Source: Tumebacillus lacus
GTDB taxonomy: Bacteria; Bacillota; Bacilli; Tumebacillales; Tumebacillaceae
Reading direction: 5' to 3'
Assembly (NCBI RefSeq): GCF_026410385.1
Contig: NZ_JAPMLT010000003.1
Location: 310,001 to 374,000, forward strand
Length of the DNA: 64,000 nucleotides
Part shown: piece by piece, positions 15,763-24,890 of the stretch
Numbering within the stretch: the stretch's first letter is position 1
Layout of the letters: the number at the start of each line of letters is the position of its first letter
Notes under the pieces: generated by a model
What the model was told of the DNA's origin: nothing
What the model saw: the letters and a program-made list of their open reading frames with translations, nothing else
Databases searched by the model: none
Program-made: the position numbers and the translations under genes

Positions 15763-16996
15763 AGGAAGCCGATTCGACAGCCGAAGACGACGAGGACGCA
15801 GGCACAGGTGTCTCCGCCGCTTTGGGCAGGCGTTTCAGACTGAGCAGGGCGATGAGACCCGCGGTGACCAGACCGCCGTAGATAAAGATCTCACGCACGG
15901 TGAATACCGTTTCCACCACACCGGCCAACGCCATCGACAGCACGGTGCCGGCCATGAAGATCGTGTCGTAAAAGCCCATCACCCGCCCCATGTACTGCGG
16001 GTCGGTCTCCGTCTGAATGATCGTCGCAGCGGCGATCATCGCAAACACCGTGCAGACGCCAAATCCGACGACGACCACCCATTCCGCATAGAACGAGTGC
16101 ACCAGATAGCCGAGTGCGCTGATCAAAAGCGCGTCGACGATCATGCCGAGCCGCACAAAGAGCAGCAGATCGATCCGCTTGGCAAAGTTCATCAGAAACG
16201 CACCGAGGGCAAGTCCAATGCCGATGCCCGCCTCCAGCCAGCCGAACTGACGGTCGGTGACAGCGATGATGTCTTTGGAAAAGACGATGAACAAGACGTT
16301 GAACATGCCCGACAACGCCATCGCCGTAAACATGATCAAGATCGCGTTCATCACGCGCGGCTGACGGACCATATAGGTCGCCCCTTCACTTAATTCACGC
16401 CAAAACTGCGACTTCTCACGCTCCGTGTCCGACGGCGCGATCCACTTCGGCACGATCAGCAAAGCCAACGTGAGGGCTGAGAGGACAAACGTGGCAAAGT
16501 CGACCACGAACGCAGCGGTGTATCCCCACATCGAGACGACGAGGCCGGCGAGAATCGGGCCGACGATGCCCATCGTCTGGATCGCGGTCTGGATCTTGGC
16601 GTTGTAGCCGAGCAACTCCTCGCGCGGGAACAACTGCGGCGTGAGCGCCGACTGAGCCGTGTTGGAGATGTTGCCGATCATCGAAGAGAGGAAGGCGAAC
16701 AGATACATAAGGCGAACATCCGGCATGAACGGGATCGCGAGCACCGTCAATCCGCGCAGAATCTCGCAGATCACCGCGAGTTTGCGTTTGTCGAGGCGGT
16801 CGATCCACACGCCGGCGAGCGGTCCGACGATCAGCATCGGCAGCGTGGTGGCGACCATCGCTTGACCCACGCTGAGCGCAGATTCCGTTTTCGCATAGAT
16901 CATTAAGGAAAGAGCCAGAAAATGAAATGTATTTCCCAAGCGGGAAATCGAGCGACCGATCAGAGTCAACCAAAAATTGCGCTGTAATTCTGTCAT
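15761..16996 (-). CDS. MFS transporter (second)
   Basis: 411 residues with about 12 membrane spans. It has WIDRLDKRK between spans 2 and 3 (motif A) and the same overall plan as the MFS protein at 12.7 kb, including TLPMLIVGPLAGV. The ATG at 16996 has GGGAG upstream. A 64-residue longer version would run through the promoter region and is rejected. The C-terminus is Ser-rich. Substrate unknown; probably an efflux protein. Confidence 0.85.
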   Translation of the reverse strand: MTELQRNFWLTLIGRSISRLGNTFHFLALSLMIYAKTESALSVGQAMVATTLPMLIVGPLAGVWIDRLDKRKLAVICEILRGLTVLAIPFMPDVRLMYLFAFLSSMIGNISNTAQSALTPQLFPREELLGYNAKIQTAIQTMGIVGPILAGLVVSMWGYTAAFVVDFATFVLSALTLALLIVPKWIAPSDTEREKSQFWRELSEGATYMVRQPRVMNAILIMFTAMALSGMFNVLFIVFSKDIIAVTDRQFGWLEAGIGIGLALGAFLMNFAKRIDLLLFVRLGMIVDALLISALGYLVHSFYAEWVVVVGFGVCTVFAMIAAATIIQTETDPQYMGRVMGFYDTIFMAGTVLSMALAGVVETVFTVREIFIYGGLVTAGLIALLSLKRLPKAAETPVPASSSSSAVESAS

Positions 16997-17039
16997 TTTA
17001 GAGAACTCCCGTTTCCTTAATAATGTGTTGGGATTCCTT

Positions 17040-17070
17040 ATAGTATGGTTGACGACAGAGTATAAGTCAA
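17040..17070 (-). promoter_or_regulatory. Candidate promoter of the second MFS gene
   Basis: TTGACT (17070-17065) with CATACT at 17 bases or TACTAT at 19 bases, about 45 bases before the start codon. Confidence 0.45.
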
Positions 17071-17201
17071 CCGGAAGTTCTCGTTTACAATCGATACATC
17101 CCGCTCCCGCTCGGGGATCGCCGTTGGCGTATGCTTCCTCGTTGCCCAGTCGATTTGACTGCTCTGGCGCGTGTAAAAAACGATGCAAGTCTGCTATAAT
17201 G

Positions 17202-17234
17202 AAAAGAAGACCGCACGCGTCGGTCTTCTTTTTT
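17202..17234. terminator. Terminator after the 81-residue protein gene
   Basis: AAAAGAAGACCG / CGGTCTTCTTTT stem with flanking A- and T-runs. It lies 20 bases beyond the stop of the minus-strand gene at 17254. An extended -10 (TGCTATAAT, 17192-17200) on the plus strand abuts it and would yield only a very short RNA. Confidence 0.8.
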
Positions 17235-17253
17235 CACATCATGATTCTGCGGA

Positions 17254-17499
17254 TCAGGCCAGATGATCCCGTTTGCGCATCAGTTTGTCGAGGCGTTTGA
17301 AGCGGATCAGTTCGCTCACCTGCGACTGGATCACCTTCATCACCGTCGCCTCGCTCATCTGCCTGACCGTCTCTTCGCCGTGATGGCGGATCGTCGCCGT
17401 CAGAATACCTGACAGCAGTTCCATAAACTCATCGGCCGTGTAGCCGGGCTGTTGCTCGGCGAGCCGATTGGCATATTCGTGCAATTGGGTCTCCAGCAT
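17254..17499 (-). CDS. Hypothetical protein, 81 aa
   Basis: Small, charged and predicted helical, with no membrane span or cysteine. The ATG is preceded by GGGGTGA. It is divergent from the ylbF-like gene with only 59 bases between the starts, so the two may share a control region. No family recognised. Confidence 0.7.
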   Translation of the reverse strand: MLETQLHEYANRLAEQQPGYTADEFMELLSGILTATIRHHGEETVRQMSEATVMKVIQSQVSELIRFKRLDKLMRKRDHLA

Positions 17500-17558
17500 G
17501 GAGACATCACCCCGATTTCTATCTACCTGTACTGTCCCGAGAGGAGGACATTTCTTAT

Positions 17559-18005
17559 ATGATGAACCTTGTGGATCAACGCGCTGCCATTCTCGGCAAA
17601 GCGCATCAGATCGTCAACCTTTTGCAAAGCTCGGAAGAGATGCACCGCTTCCGTCAAGCGTCCGACAAAATGAACCGCCATGCAGACGCGCAAGCTCTGA
17701 TGTTTATCGTCAAAGCAAAGCGCAACGCGTTTTCGCAGACCTCCTTGCGCCACGGCTACGACCACCCGGCCTCGATCAAGGCGCAACAGGAGTATGAGAC
17801 GGTCCTCGACCAGATCGCGTCCATCCCGCTGATCGACGAGTACCGCGAGGCGCAGGAAGACCTCAACGACATCGTCCAAGGCATCCTGCAGACGGTCGTC
17901 TCCACCGTCTCCGGCGTGCTCCCGGTCGAAAAGAGCGAAGACCCGGGCAGCGGCGCGGCAGGCGGCTGCGGCAGTTGCTCCAGCGGCGGTTGCGGCCGTC
18001 ACTGA
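17559..18005 (+). CDS. ylbF: YlbF-family regulator with a cysteine-rich tail
   Basis: 148 residues. The helical Com_YlbF domain covers about residues 5-120 (for example LMFIVKAKRNAFSQTSLRHG, KAQQEYETVLDQIAS). The tail is GGCGSCSSGGCGRH with three cysteines. YlbF, YmcA and YaaT form the Y-complex, which carries 4Fe-4S clusters, affects the Spo0A phosphorelay and acts with RNase Y. The tail is the likely cluster-binding part. GAGGAGG is 11 bases before the ATG. The usual neighbour ylbG is absent. Assignment to YlbF, not YmcA, rests on the Cys tail. Confidence 0.8.
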   Translation: MMNLVDQRAAILGKAHQIVNLLQSSEEMHRFRQASDKMNRHADAQALMFIVKAKRNAFSQTSLRHGYDHPASIKAQQEYETVLDQIASIPLIDEYREAQEDLNDIVQGILQTVVSTVSGVLPVEKSEDPGSGAAGGCGSCSSGGCGRH

Positions 18006-18055
18006 TTCATGAGCGGAAAAGCCAGCGTATGGTCACATGCGCTGGCTTTTCGCAT

Positions 18056-18922
18056 TTACTCCGCCCGCTGGTACCAGTCGTCCGCGCCCCACTGTTCCGC
18101 TTTCCACGGCAGGGTCTGCGGCGTGGCGAGGTGCATGATTTCCTTCCAGAAATCAAGCCGCTCCATCTCCGTCATCGGGGAGAAGCTTTCGGCGACGGCC
18201 AGATTTTTCTCCAGTTGGTCCATCGTCTCCATGCCGACGATGATCGTCGAGATCGGCAGCGACATCGTGTAGCGAAGCGCTTGCTCGTACCACGGACCGA
18301 GCTTGCCGAGCGCGATCACCTTCATGCCGATGACGGCCGTCTTTTTCTCCATCGCCAGCGGCAGGAACTCATGAGCGAAGGAATAGATATGATGGTCGAG
18401 CGCCGAGAGCGCGACCAACGCCGAGTCAAAGTCAAAGCGGCGCAACGCTTCCACCTGCACCTGCGGGTTGGTGTGGCCGCTGATCGAGAGCTTTTTGACG
18501 ACGCCTTGCTCCTGTGCCTCTTGCAGAGCCTTCAGGGCGCCGTCGGGGGCGAAGCAGCGGTCCAATTGCTCCAGATCGACGACGTTGTGCAGCCGCCATT
18601 CGTCGACAGAGTCGGTCTGAAGTCGTTTCAGGCTCTCCTCCAGCAGCCGCCACGAGCCGTCGCGGGTGCGGTCGTGCGTTTTGGTCGCGATCTTGACCCG
18701 TTCGCGAAGGCCGCCTTGCAGGGCGAGGCCGAGGCGGTGCTCCGATTGACCGTCGGAGTAGCTCGGAGCTGTATCGAAATAGGTGATGCCGCGCTCGATC
18801 GCCGTGTGGACGATCTGAATCGCTTCTTCCTCGGTGCAGTTGTGTTCGTCGACGATGCGCTGGGCACCGAAGCTCAAGATCGGGACTTGCCAGCCGGTTC
18901 GGCCAAAGGAACGTTCGATCAT
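18056..18922 (-). CDS. Aldo/keto reductase family protein
   Basis: 288 residues forming a TIM barrel. The N-terminal strand is RSFGRTGWQVPILSFGAQR. The catalytic Asp and Tyr lie in GITYFDTAPSYSDGQSEHRLG, the Lys in KIATKTHDR, and the usual active-site His of the AKR fold is matched by WRLHNVVD. The NADPH end contains STIIVGMETMDQLEKNL. The ATG at 18922 gives the normal N-terminus; the longer frame upstream is not used. Substrate unknown. Confidence 0.88.
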   Translation of the reverse strand: MIERSFGRTGWQVPILSFGAQRIVDEHNCTEEEAIQIVHTAIERGITYFDTAPSYSDGQSEHRLGLALQGGLRERVKIATKTHDRTRDGSWRLLEESLKRLQTDSVDEWRLHNVVDLEQLDRCFAPDGALKALQEAQEQGVVKKLSISGHTNPQVQVEALRRFDFDSALVALSALDHHIYSFAHEFLPLAMEKKTAVIGMKVIALGKLGPWYEQALRYTMSLPISTIIVGMETMDQLEKNLAVAESFSPMTEMERLDFWKEIMHLATPQTLPWKAEQWGADDWYQRAE

Positions 18923-19010
18923 GTGGACAAGACATCCTTTCCAGCCAATAGCAGTAATGTACAGCAACAGAGATTCGCTTCTTACACAGGATTCCCTTTT
19001 GCTCATGAAA

Positions 19011-19053
19011 AAAAATCCCGTCTCTCCTGAAATGAGAGGCGGGATTTTTTTGG
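19011..19053. terminator. Terminator after the DUF4397 gene
   Basis: Stem AAAAAATCCCGTCTCTC / GAGAGGCGGGATTTTTT (one mismatch) directly beyond the minus-strand stop at 19054. Confidence 0.82.
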
Positions 19054-20274
19054 TCAGGCTTCCGGCAGGAGCAGCGTCTCGACGGCCCGTTGCGGAGAGA
19101 CCTGGGGAAGCACGTACAGCGTGTAGGTGATGTTTTTGTCGAAAGTGATTTGCGGGATCTTGATCAGGGTCTCTTTTTTGCCGGCTTGGCGCAGTTCCAA
19201 GTCGCGCACGCCCGGGGTCACCTGCAGGTAAGGCGAGATCTTGCGGAATCGCAAGTCGCCGATCAGGATCTTGCCGGAGGGAAGCGTCACATCCACAGAC
19301 GGCGCGTTCGTGGCGAGATGGACGATCTTCAAGCGGGCAAAGCCGGGTTTGCCGCCACGACGGCTGTCTTCCACCACCACCGGCTTGACATCTTCGGGGA
19401 TGCCGGAGACAGCGACCGTGTAGTGGCGGTTCGGCAGGAGTTTGACCTCCTGATCGATGACGGCGCCGGTCGTCTGTCCCGTGCGGAACAGTTGGACACG
19501 GTGCGCGCCCGGTCCAAGCGCCAGATACGGGCTGATCCCTTCATAGCCGACGTCGGTCGCCACTTTGCGACCGTCGACGACCACATCGACGTTCGGCACG
19601 CCCGGTGCTGCATGCAAAAATCGAACCTGCGCCTGCGCCGCCTTCTGAGGGCGAATGTCCGTCTCCGTCTGCCCATCGTCCGTAATACCCGCCACAGCCG
19701 TTTCTTCCGCACGCGCCGGCGGCACCAACTCGGTCGGTTGCGGCAAGCCCGTTCCCGGCTGCATCGACTGACTCATGCCCCCGCTCAGATCCACCGCCTC
19801 GTCCGCCGTCTTCGGCATCATGCCCGGCTGCATCGTCCCCGGCTGCATCGTGCCCGGCTGCATCGTGCCCGGCTGCATCGTGCCCGACGGCATCATGCCC
19901 GGTTGCATCGTACCCGGTTGCATCGTACCCGACGGCATCATGCCCGGCTGCATTGTCCCTGACGGCATCAGGCCCGGTTGCATGGTGCCCGTCATCTGCT
20001 GGAACTGATCCTGCAGTTCCGGCGGCAGGGCGATCTCCATCGTGCTCGGCAACTTGCCGTCCGCCTGCAACGCCTGTTGCAATTGCTCCAGAATGTATTG
20101 GCCCAGGCTCTGTTGATGGCGCATCAGTTCCACATCCTGCCCTTGCTCCCGGATGATCTGATAGGCCTCCTGCATAAACTCATGTTGGTTCTGCTGGCTT
20201 TCGTGAATGAGTTCGGCCAATTTCTCCATCTCACGCATCAGCAGTTCATATGCGACCTGTCGTTCGTCCTTCAA
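19054..20274 (-). CDS. DUF4397 protein with a Met-Pro-Gly tandem-repeat linker
   Basis: 406 residues. About 1-90 are helical and Gln/Glu-rich, a probable coiled coil. About 95-155 are a low-complexity tract of TMQPG and MMPSG units. About 210-400 hold two DUF4397 beta domains (VRFLHAAPGVPNVDVVVDG and LKIVHLATNAPSVDVTLPSG). There is no signal peptide or membrane span, although DUF4397 proteins are often exported. DNA for the tract is made of near-identical 15-base units. In spore formers, proteins with this style of linker are sometimes spore-surface proteins, but that is only a suggestion. Confidence 0.8.
   Translation of the reverse strand: MKDERQVAYELLMREMEKLAELIHESQQNQHEFMQEAYQIIREQGQDVELMRHQQSLGQYILEQLQQALQADGKLPSTMEIALPPELQDQFQQMTGTMQPGLMPSGTMQPGMMPSGTMQPGTMQPGMMPSGTMQPGTMQPGTMQPGTMQPGMMPKTADEAVDLSGGMSQSMQPGTGLPQPTELVPPARAEETAVAGITDDGQTETDIRPQKAAQAQVRFLHAAPGVPNVDVVVDGRKVATDVGYEGISPYLALGPGAHRVQLFRTGQTTGAVIDQEVKLLPNRHYTVAVSGIPEDVKPVVVEDSRRGGKPGFARLKIVHLATNAPSVDVTLPSGKILIGDLRFRKISPYLQVTPGVRDLELRQAGKKETLIKIPQITFDKNITYTLYVLPQVSPQRAVETLLLPEA
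19805..19990. repeat. Tandem 15-base repeats coding TMQPG/MMPSG
   Basis: Units of the form catcgtgcccggctg and close variants are repeated about 12 times within the DUF4397 gene. All changes keep the frame. The copy number is likely to vary between strains. Confidence 0.85.
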
Positions 20275-20358
20275 AGCCCAGTTCCTCCTTCATCCTTGAA
20301 AAAATGTCGAATCTGCCTCGACTTCCCTCTTCAAGGTATTACGGGAACTGGGCAATGG

Positions 20359-21813
20359 TTACAACAAAGGCGACAACAACCTCGCCCCCGACTCTTTCAA
20401 CCGATCAAACAACGGCCGTTTCATATACGACTCCCGGCGCACCTCGATGCTGTCCTCCACATCCCGCCAAAAGTCCTGCTCCAACCGCTGCACAAACCCC
20501 CGGTCATACAACAGCGCACTCACCTCAAAATTCAACTGAAAACTGCGGATGTCAAAGTTCGCCGATCCCACCGACCCGACGATGTCATCCACCAGCAACA
20601 CCTTGGCATGCATGATCCCTTTTTGATACTTGTACACTTTTACCCCCGCCTTGAGCAGATCGTCAAAGTACGAGCGCGATGCCCAATACGTCAGTTTGTA
20701 CTCCGCGATGCCCTGCACGATCAACCGCACATCCAGCCCGCTGAGCGCCGCCGTCTTCAACGCCATGATGATATCCTCATCCGGCACAAAATACGGTGTC
20801 TCGATGTAGATTTTCCGCTCCGCCGTCGCCAGCGCCGTAAAGAACACCTGCCGGATCGACTCCCAGTCCGAGTCCGGTCCGCATGCCACTACCTGCGCCA
20901 GTTGCTCTCCGACGGGATCGTGCTCCGGGTAAAAAGGCGCGCCGTTCACTCGCCGCTCGGTGATAAAATACCAGTCGTTCAAAAAGATCTGCTGCAGATA
21001 ATGCACACAGGCCCCTTCCAATTTCAAATGCGTATCCCGCCAAAACCCAAACTTCTGCGTACGCGACAGATACTCGTCGCCGATGTTCATCCCGCCGATA
21101 AACGCTGTCCGCCCATCGACCACCACCGTCTTGCGGTGATTGCGGAAATTCAAGCGTGACGTAAGAAACGGAAAGCGCACCGGGAAAAAGATCGCCAATT
21201 CCACACCGGACTGCCGCATCTTTTCCCAAAACGCCTCCGGTGTCGTCCGCGAGCCGAGCCCGTCGATCAACACCCGCACCTGCACGCCTTCCTCCGCCTT
21301 TTGAATCAGCAGGTCGCGCGTTTCTCGCCCGATCTCATCATCTTTGAAGATGTAATATTGCAGATGCACGTGATGACGAGCCCCGCGAATCGCCGAGAGC
21401 ATCGCGGCAAATTTTTCATCGCCGTCGGTCAGCACCGTGACCCGGTTGTTTTGCGTGATCGGGGCCATCGCGGTGTGCAACAGCAGTTTGATCAGCCGCC
21501 GCTTTTGATCGACCACGTTGCCAAAGCGCTGCTCGCCCGCGAGGATCCCGCGTTGATGATGCACCACGCTTCGCAGTTTCTGTTCGTCGATGTACTTGTG
21601 GTGGAACAGTTTGCGTTTCCGGGCGTTGCGCCCGAAGAGCAGATAGAACACAAAACCGACCAGCGGAAAGACCGCCAGCACGACCAGCCATGCCACAGTC
21701 TTTTCCGGATTGCGGTTTTCAAGGAATATCACAGTCCCGACCAGCAACAGACCGAGGATGGTCAGCAGTACGATCACCGTCGACCAGATGATAGCGATCA
21801 CTCCCTTCCGCAT
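20359..21813 (-). CDS. cls: Cardiolipin synthase
   Basis: 484 residues. Two N-terminal membrane spans (about 5-28 and 38-58) are followed by two phospholipase-D HKD motifs: HRKTVVVDGRTAFIGGMN (about 225) and HAKVLLVDDIVGSVGSANFD (about 405). Both are intact. It joins two phosphatidylglycerols to make cardiolipin in the membrane. No strong ribosome-binding site is seen before the ATG. The upstream neighbour is the PAP2 gene, with a terminator between. Confidence 0.95.
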   Translation of the reverse strand: MRKGVIAIIWSTVIVLLTILGLLLVGTVIFLENRNPEKTVAWLVVLAVFPLVGFVFYLLFGRNARKRKLFHHKYIDEQKLRSVVHHQRGILAGEQRFGNVVDQKRRLIKLLLHTAMAPITQNNRVTVLTDGDEKFAAMLSAIRGARHHVHLQYYIFKDDEIGRETRDLLIQKAEEGVQVRVLIDGLGSRTTPEAFWEKMRQSGVELAIFFPVRFPFLTSRLNFRNHRKTVVVDGRTAFIGGMNIGDEYLSRTQKFGFWRDTHLKLEGACVHYLQQIFLNDWYFITERRVNGAPFYPEHDPVGEQLAQVVACGPDSDWESIRQVFFTALATAERKIYIETPYFVPDEDIIMALKTAALSGLDVRLIVQGIAEYKLTYWASRSYFDDLLKAGVKVYKYQKGIMHAKVLLVDDIVGSVGSANFDIRSFQLNFEVSALLYDRGFVQRLEQDFWRDVEDSIEVRRESYMKRPLFDRLKESGARLLSPLL

Positions 21814-21864
21814 GTGGTTCGGATACGAGTCAGTTAGCCGTTAGTATGTGTCAAACGGGCACAA

Positions 21865-21898
21865 AAAAAGCGCGACTCCGTCACGCAGAGTCACGCTC
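21865..21898 (-). terminator. Terminator after the PAP2 gene
   Basis: AGCGTGACTC / GAGTCGCGCT (one G-U pair) followed by TTTTTTT on the minus strand. The 5' arm overlaps the stop of the PAP2 gene. Confidence 0.78.
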
Positions 21899-22867
21899 TT
21901 CTTGTCTCCCCATCCGCACACGCCACCACACGCTCCACCGCTCGCCCGCATAGCAGGTAAACGCCGCCAGCGCGACACCGGCGAACACGTCGATCACATA
22001 GTGATAGCGCAGATACACCGTGGAGATCAAAATGCTGACCACCATCGGCACGTACAACCACAGCCAGCGGGGACGGTACTTGGCGATGTAATAAAACATC
22101 ACGCAGGAGATCGCCGTATGCAACGACGGGAACACATCGCGCGGCACCGCCAAGTCGTTCGGCGAGACCACTCCTTGCCGCAGGTCGGAGATCGCACCGC
22201 CGGTCAACGACACCGTATAGCTGTCGGCCAGCGTATACAGCGGACCTGTCGCCGGCACCAGCGTATAGCAGAAATAACCGATATAAAACGAAAACAGCGC
22301 GGACGTCACATACGCCGCCACCGTTTGCCGCGCATGCAAAAACATCAGCAGCAACGTGATAAAGATCATCGGGAACCACGCCATATACACGAACGACATC
22401 CAGTCGGTCAACCAAGGCCTGATCATCGGCTCCATCCACAGCGACGGGTGGGTGCCGAACAACCACTGATCGACATCCAACAGCCACTGGTCTCGGTCGA
22501 CCGGCGCAAACAGCGGGATGTAAAAATTCAACGCCCGGTAGATGATCAACAGCACGCAAAACGGCAATGCCACGCGGGCGATCGTCAGCGTCTTTTTCAC
22601 ACCCCAGCGCAGGTCGCGGTACTTCCACCAACCGACGAAAAGCAGCACGGCGAGCGCAATCAGAAACGCCTTGGGGATAAAGTCCCGGTAGATGTCCCAG
22701 ATCCACTGCACCGGATACCAATGCCAGCCCTCCACGCCCTGCTTTTGGTCGACCGCATCGCCATAGGCAAAAAACACGGTCATCGCCAGGATCGAGACCA
22801 CGATGCCGACCACTTCATACAATTCAAAATGAGAGAGCCCCTTGCGAAGCCCGTTCCATGCTTTCAT
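21881..22867 (-). CDS. PAP2-type membrane phosphatase
   Basis: 328 residues with about six membrane spans. The PAP2 active-site motifs are visible: PRDVFPSLHTAISCVMF (PSLHTA, about 243) and YLRYHYVIDVFAGVALA (RYHYVIDV, about 285). This resembles the inositol-phosphotransferase/phosphatidic-acid phosphatase subgroup, which acts on lipid phosphates outside the membrane. It is the last gene of a three-gene operon with two unknown membrane proteins, and cls follows, so a lipid role is plausible. Confidence 0.88.
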   Translation of the reverse strand: MKAWNGLRKGLSHFELYEVVGIVVSILAMTVFFAYGDAVDQKQGVEGWHWYPVQWIWDIYRDFIPKAFLIALAVLLFVGWWKYRDLRWGVKKTLTIARVALPFCVLLIIYRALNFYIPLFAPVDRDQWLLDVDQWLFGTHPSLWMEPMIRPWLTDWMSFVYMAWFPMIFITLLLMFLHARQTVAAYVTSALFSFYIGYFCYTLVPATGPLYTLADSYTVSLTGGAISDLRQGVVSPNDLAVPRDVFPSLHTAISCVMFYYIAKYRPRWLWLYVPMVVSILISTVYLRYHYVIDVFAGVALAAFTCYAGERWSVWWRVRMGRQEERDSA

Positions 22868-22891
22868 TTGCAGGATCCCTTTCCGTCCGAA

Positions 22892-23836
22892 CTACTGCAT
22901 GCGCGGCGCCGGCATCGCTTCTTTGCCCATCTCGCGCAGACGCTGTTCGATCATCGCATGCACACGGTCGTCTATCGATTCATAAAGCCTGTCGTCAGGC
23001 AACGCCAACACCTCGACCGACTCGTCGTCCCACTCCCAGATCAGCCATTCCTGCTCCAACACGCAATCGTCTCCTTGCCAGAGCGCCAAGTGCATGTTGG
23101 CATGTGCCTCGCGCAGCTCGCGGCCGTCAAACTCCTCGTTGTAGAGCACTTGCGGCTCCACGCGCCATCCGTATCCGAGCAGCTCATTCTGATACCCGGC
23201 GATCACATCATCGGCCGTATCGATCAGCCGGGCTTCCAGACGCTCCAGACTGGCGCGGTCCAATTCGGCCGTCGGCAGCGCATCGTACGCGACCAGCTTG
23301 CGGACGCCAAGGGAGTCCAGCACGCGCTCCATCTCTTCGCGGTGCGGACCATACTGCTGTTCGACATGTCCGAGCGGTTTGAGCGCAAACAGGATCGTCC
23401 CCCGCTGCACCGAATAGCCAAAGCAATCCTGCCACTCGATCCGCGTCTCAAACGTCCCCTGCCCGACCAGCGCGTAACGAGGGGGCAAAATCGTCACCCC
23501 CTCAGAATCAAACACCACGATCTCACATGTGCGCGTCTGACTGCGCAGATAAAACGGCCAGACCGCCGAGATCAGCACACCGGCCAACGCGACCCCTTTG
23601 GCAAACTCCACATCCACCCCGCGCAACAGTCCGGCGGTGAAAAAGGTGACGATCATCGTCGACGCGATGGCGTTCAGCGTGCCCGGAGGCGACGAGACGA
23701 CGCGCACGGCGATCTCCGCCCGCACATTGCGCTCCAGAGCCCGGCCCAGTGCCCACTGGCGAAGCGGCACGTTCCATCCATATAAAAACACCCAGACCAG
23801 CGTGGCACATACAAATCCGATCACAGCCCCGCTCAT
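22892..23836 (-). CDS. Membrane protein of unknown function (first of a related pair)
   Basis: 314 residues. Hydrophobic segments lie at about 1-20, 55-75 and 80-95, followed by a large soluble part rich in Glu, Asp and Trp. It begins at an ATG overlapping the previous stop (ATGA). Its plan matches the 321-residue neighbour: membrane part, a domain opening with FVITLRGLHLF or IVVFDSEGVTIL, and a C-terminal region with EQEWLIWEWDDESVEVLALPD. I see no catalytic motif. Context suggests an envelope or lipid function. Confidence 0.72.
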   Translation of the reverse strand: MSGAVIGFVCATLVWVFLYGWNVPLRQWALGRALERNVRAEIAVRVVSSPPGTLNAIASTMIVTFFTAGLLRGVDVEFAKGVALAGVLISAVWPFYLRSQTRTCEIVVFDSEGVTILPPRYALVGQGTFETRIEWQDCFGYSVQRGTILFALKPLGHVEQQYGPHREEMERVLDSLGVRKLVAYDALPTAELDRASLERLEARLIDTADDVIAGYQNELLGYGWRVEPQVLYNEEFDGRELREAHANMHLALWQGDDCVLEQEWLIWEWDDESVEVLALPDDRLYESIDDRVHAMIEQRLREMGKEAMPAPRMQ

Positions 23837-24798
23837 GACACCACCCCCTTCGAAGACGGAGTGCTGTCATGCAACACATGACGAATCCACTCGTTGAGGC
23901 GGTCCAGCAACTCCTGATCGAGCAGACCGATCAGATAACCGACCGACCCGCTGCTCTGCCAGAGCGGGTAAGAGCCGACAGACTGCCGCTCCAACGTCTC
24001 CGCATGGAACAGATGGAGTTGCAGCCACGAGCGCGCATGCTCGTCGAGCAGCCGATCACCCGGCATGTTGCGCATCACGCTCAACTCCGGCCGCAGCCCC
24101 ATCGCCTGCATTTCCTCTTGATAGAGGTCGATCAACTCCCAGCCAAGGGAACAGATCTCATCTTCCAAGCGGAACAACGCCTGCTCATCAACCTGCGCGA
24201 CCCAGACGCGGTCAAACGCTTCCAAGCGGGGGATCTTCAGATCGTGCAACAACTCGCGCAGACGGCGGTGATCCGGCAGGTCAAACTCCACCTGCACCGC
24301 CATGTGCTCCCCGCGGAAAAACTGCAACAGGCTGCCGTCGACCCGGTAGCCGTCGATCTCCTGCCAGTCAAGAAACTGATGACGCCCGCCCTTCCAGATC
24401 GGGCGGCCTTGTCGCTCCGGGAACAGGTGCAGACCACGCAAGGTGATAACAAATCCTTGATCCGCCTGAAAAGCACTGTGACGGTACAGATGACGCACCA
24501 CCATCAGCAGATAAGCAAACGTGGCAATGCCGCGCGTCCCGCTGCTGTCGGTGAGCCACCAGACAAACGCCAGCGCCGCTCCCCAGCCGACCAATTCCCA
24601 ATGATTTTTCACTAGGGTATAGCCGATCAATTCGGTATGAACCTCCGCCGTATGCAACACTTTTTCCCGGCGGCCGATCCGCTCTTTCATCCGTCGTCTC
24701 CACATCGGTTCCAATCCATAAGCAATCGTCCCGACCATCGCGGCCAACAGACCGGCGATCAGCAGGACGCCTGCCGCGTTTAAGATCGTTTCCAGCAA
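23833..24798 (-). CDS. Membrane protein of unknown function (second of a related pair)
   Basis: About 321 residues. The TTG at 24798 is chosen because AAAGGAGG lies 8 bases upstream; an ATG at 24846 has no such site. Hydrophobic segments are at about 5-25 and 65-100, then a soluble part (FVITLRGLHLFPERQG, FDLPDHRRLRELLHDLKIPRLEAFDRV). The two related proteins share the signature of residues following DDL-/SLGV-IPRLEAFD/RKLVAYD. They are coupled and precede a PAP2 phosphatase. No recognised family. Confidence 0.72.
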   Translation of the reverse strand: MLETILNAAGVLLIAGLLAAMVGTIAYGLEPMWRRRMKERIGRREKVLHTAEVHTELIGYTLVKNHWELVGWGAALAFVWWLTDSSGTRGIATFAYLLMVVRHLYRHSAFQADQGFVITLRGLHLFPERQGRPIWKGGRHQFLDWQEIDGYRVDGSLLQFFRGEHMAVQVEFDLPDHRRLRELLHDLKIPRLEAFDRVWVAQVDEQALFRLEDEICSLGWELIDLYQEEMQAMGLRPELSVMRNMPGDRLLDEHARSWLQLHLFHAETLERQSVGSYPLWQSSGSVGYLIGLLDQELLDRLNEWIRHVLHDSTPSSKGVVS

Positions 24799-24890
24799 CG
24801 GTCCTGCCTCCTTTCCCGTTCGATGTTCCGATCCGGCTTTACACATTTCGAGTCAAACAGCCAAAATCCTCCCATCTGTTACTTGTTAAT

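Noticed and set aside
19805-19990. CRISPR-like array
   Set aside because: The repeats have no spacers, are in frame within a protein gene and vary as codons.
20307-20313. TGTCGAA near the DUF4397 gene as a Spo0A box
   Set aside because: A single seven-base match, expected several times by chance in this window; no second box or sigma-H promoter.
21848-23785. 645-codon open frame on the plus strand
   Set aside because: Antisense to the PAP2 and membrane-protein genes; the translation is His/Arg/Gln-rich and has no recognisable fold.
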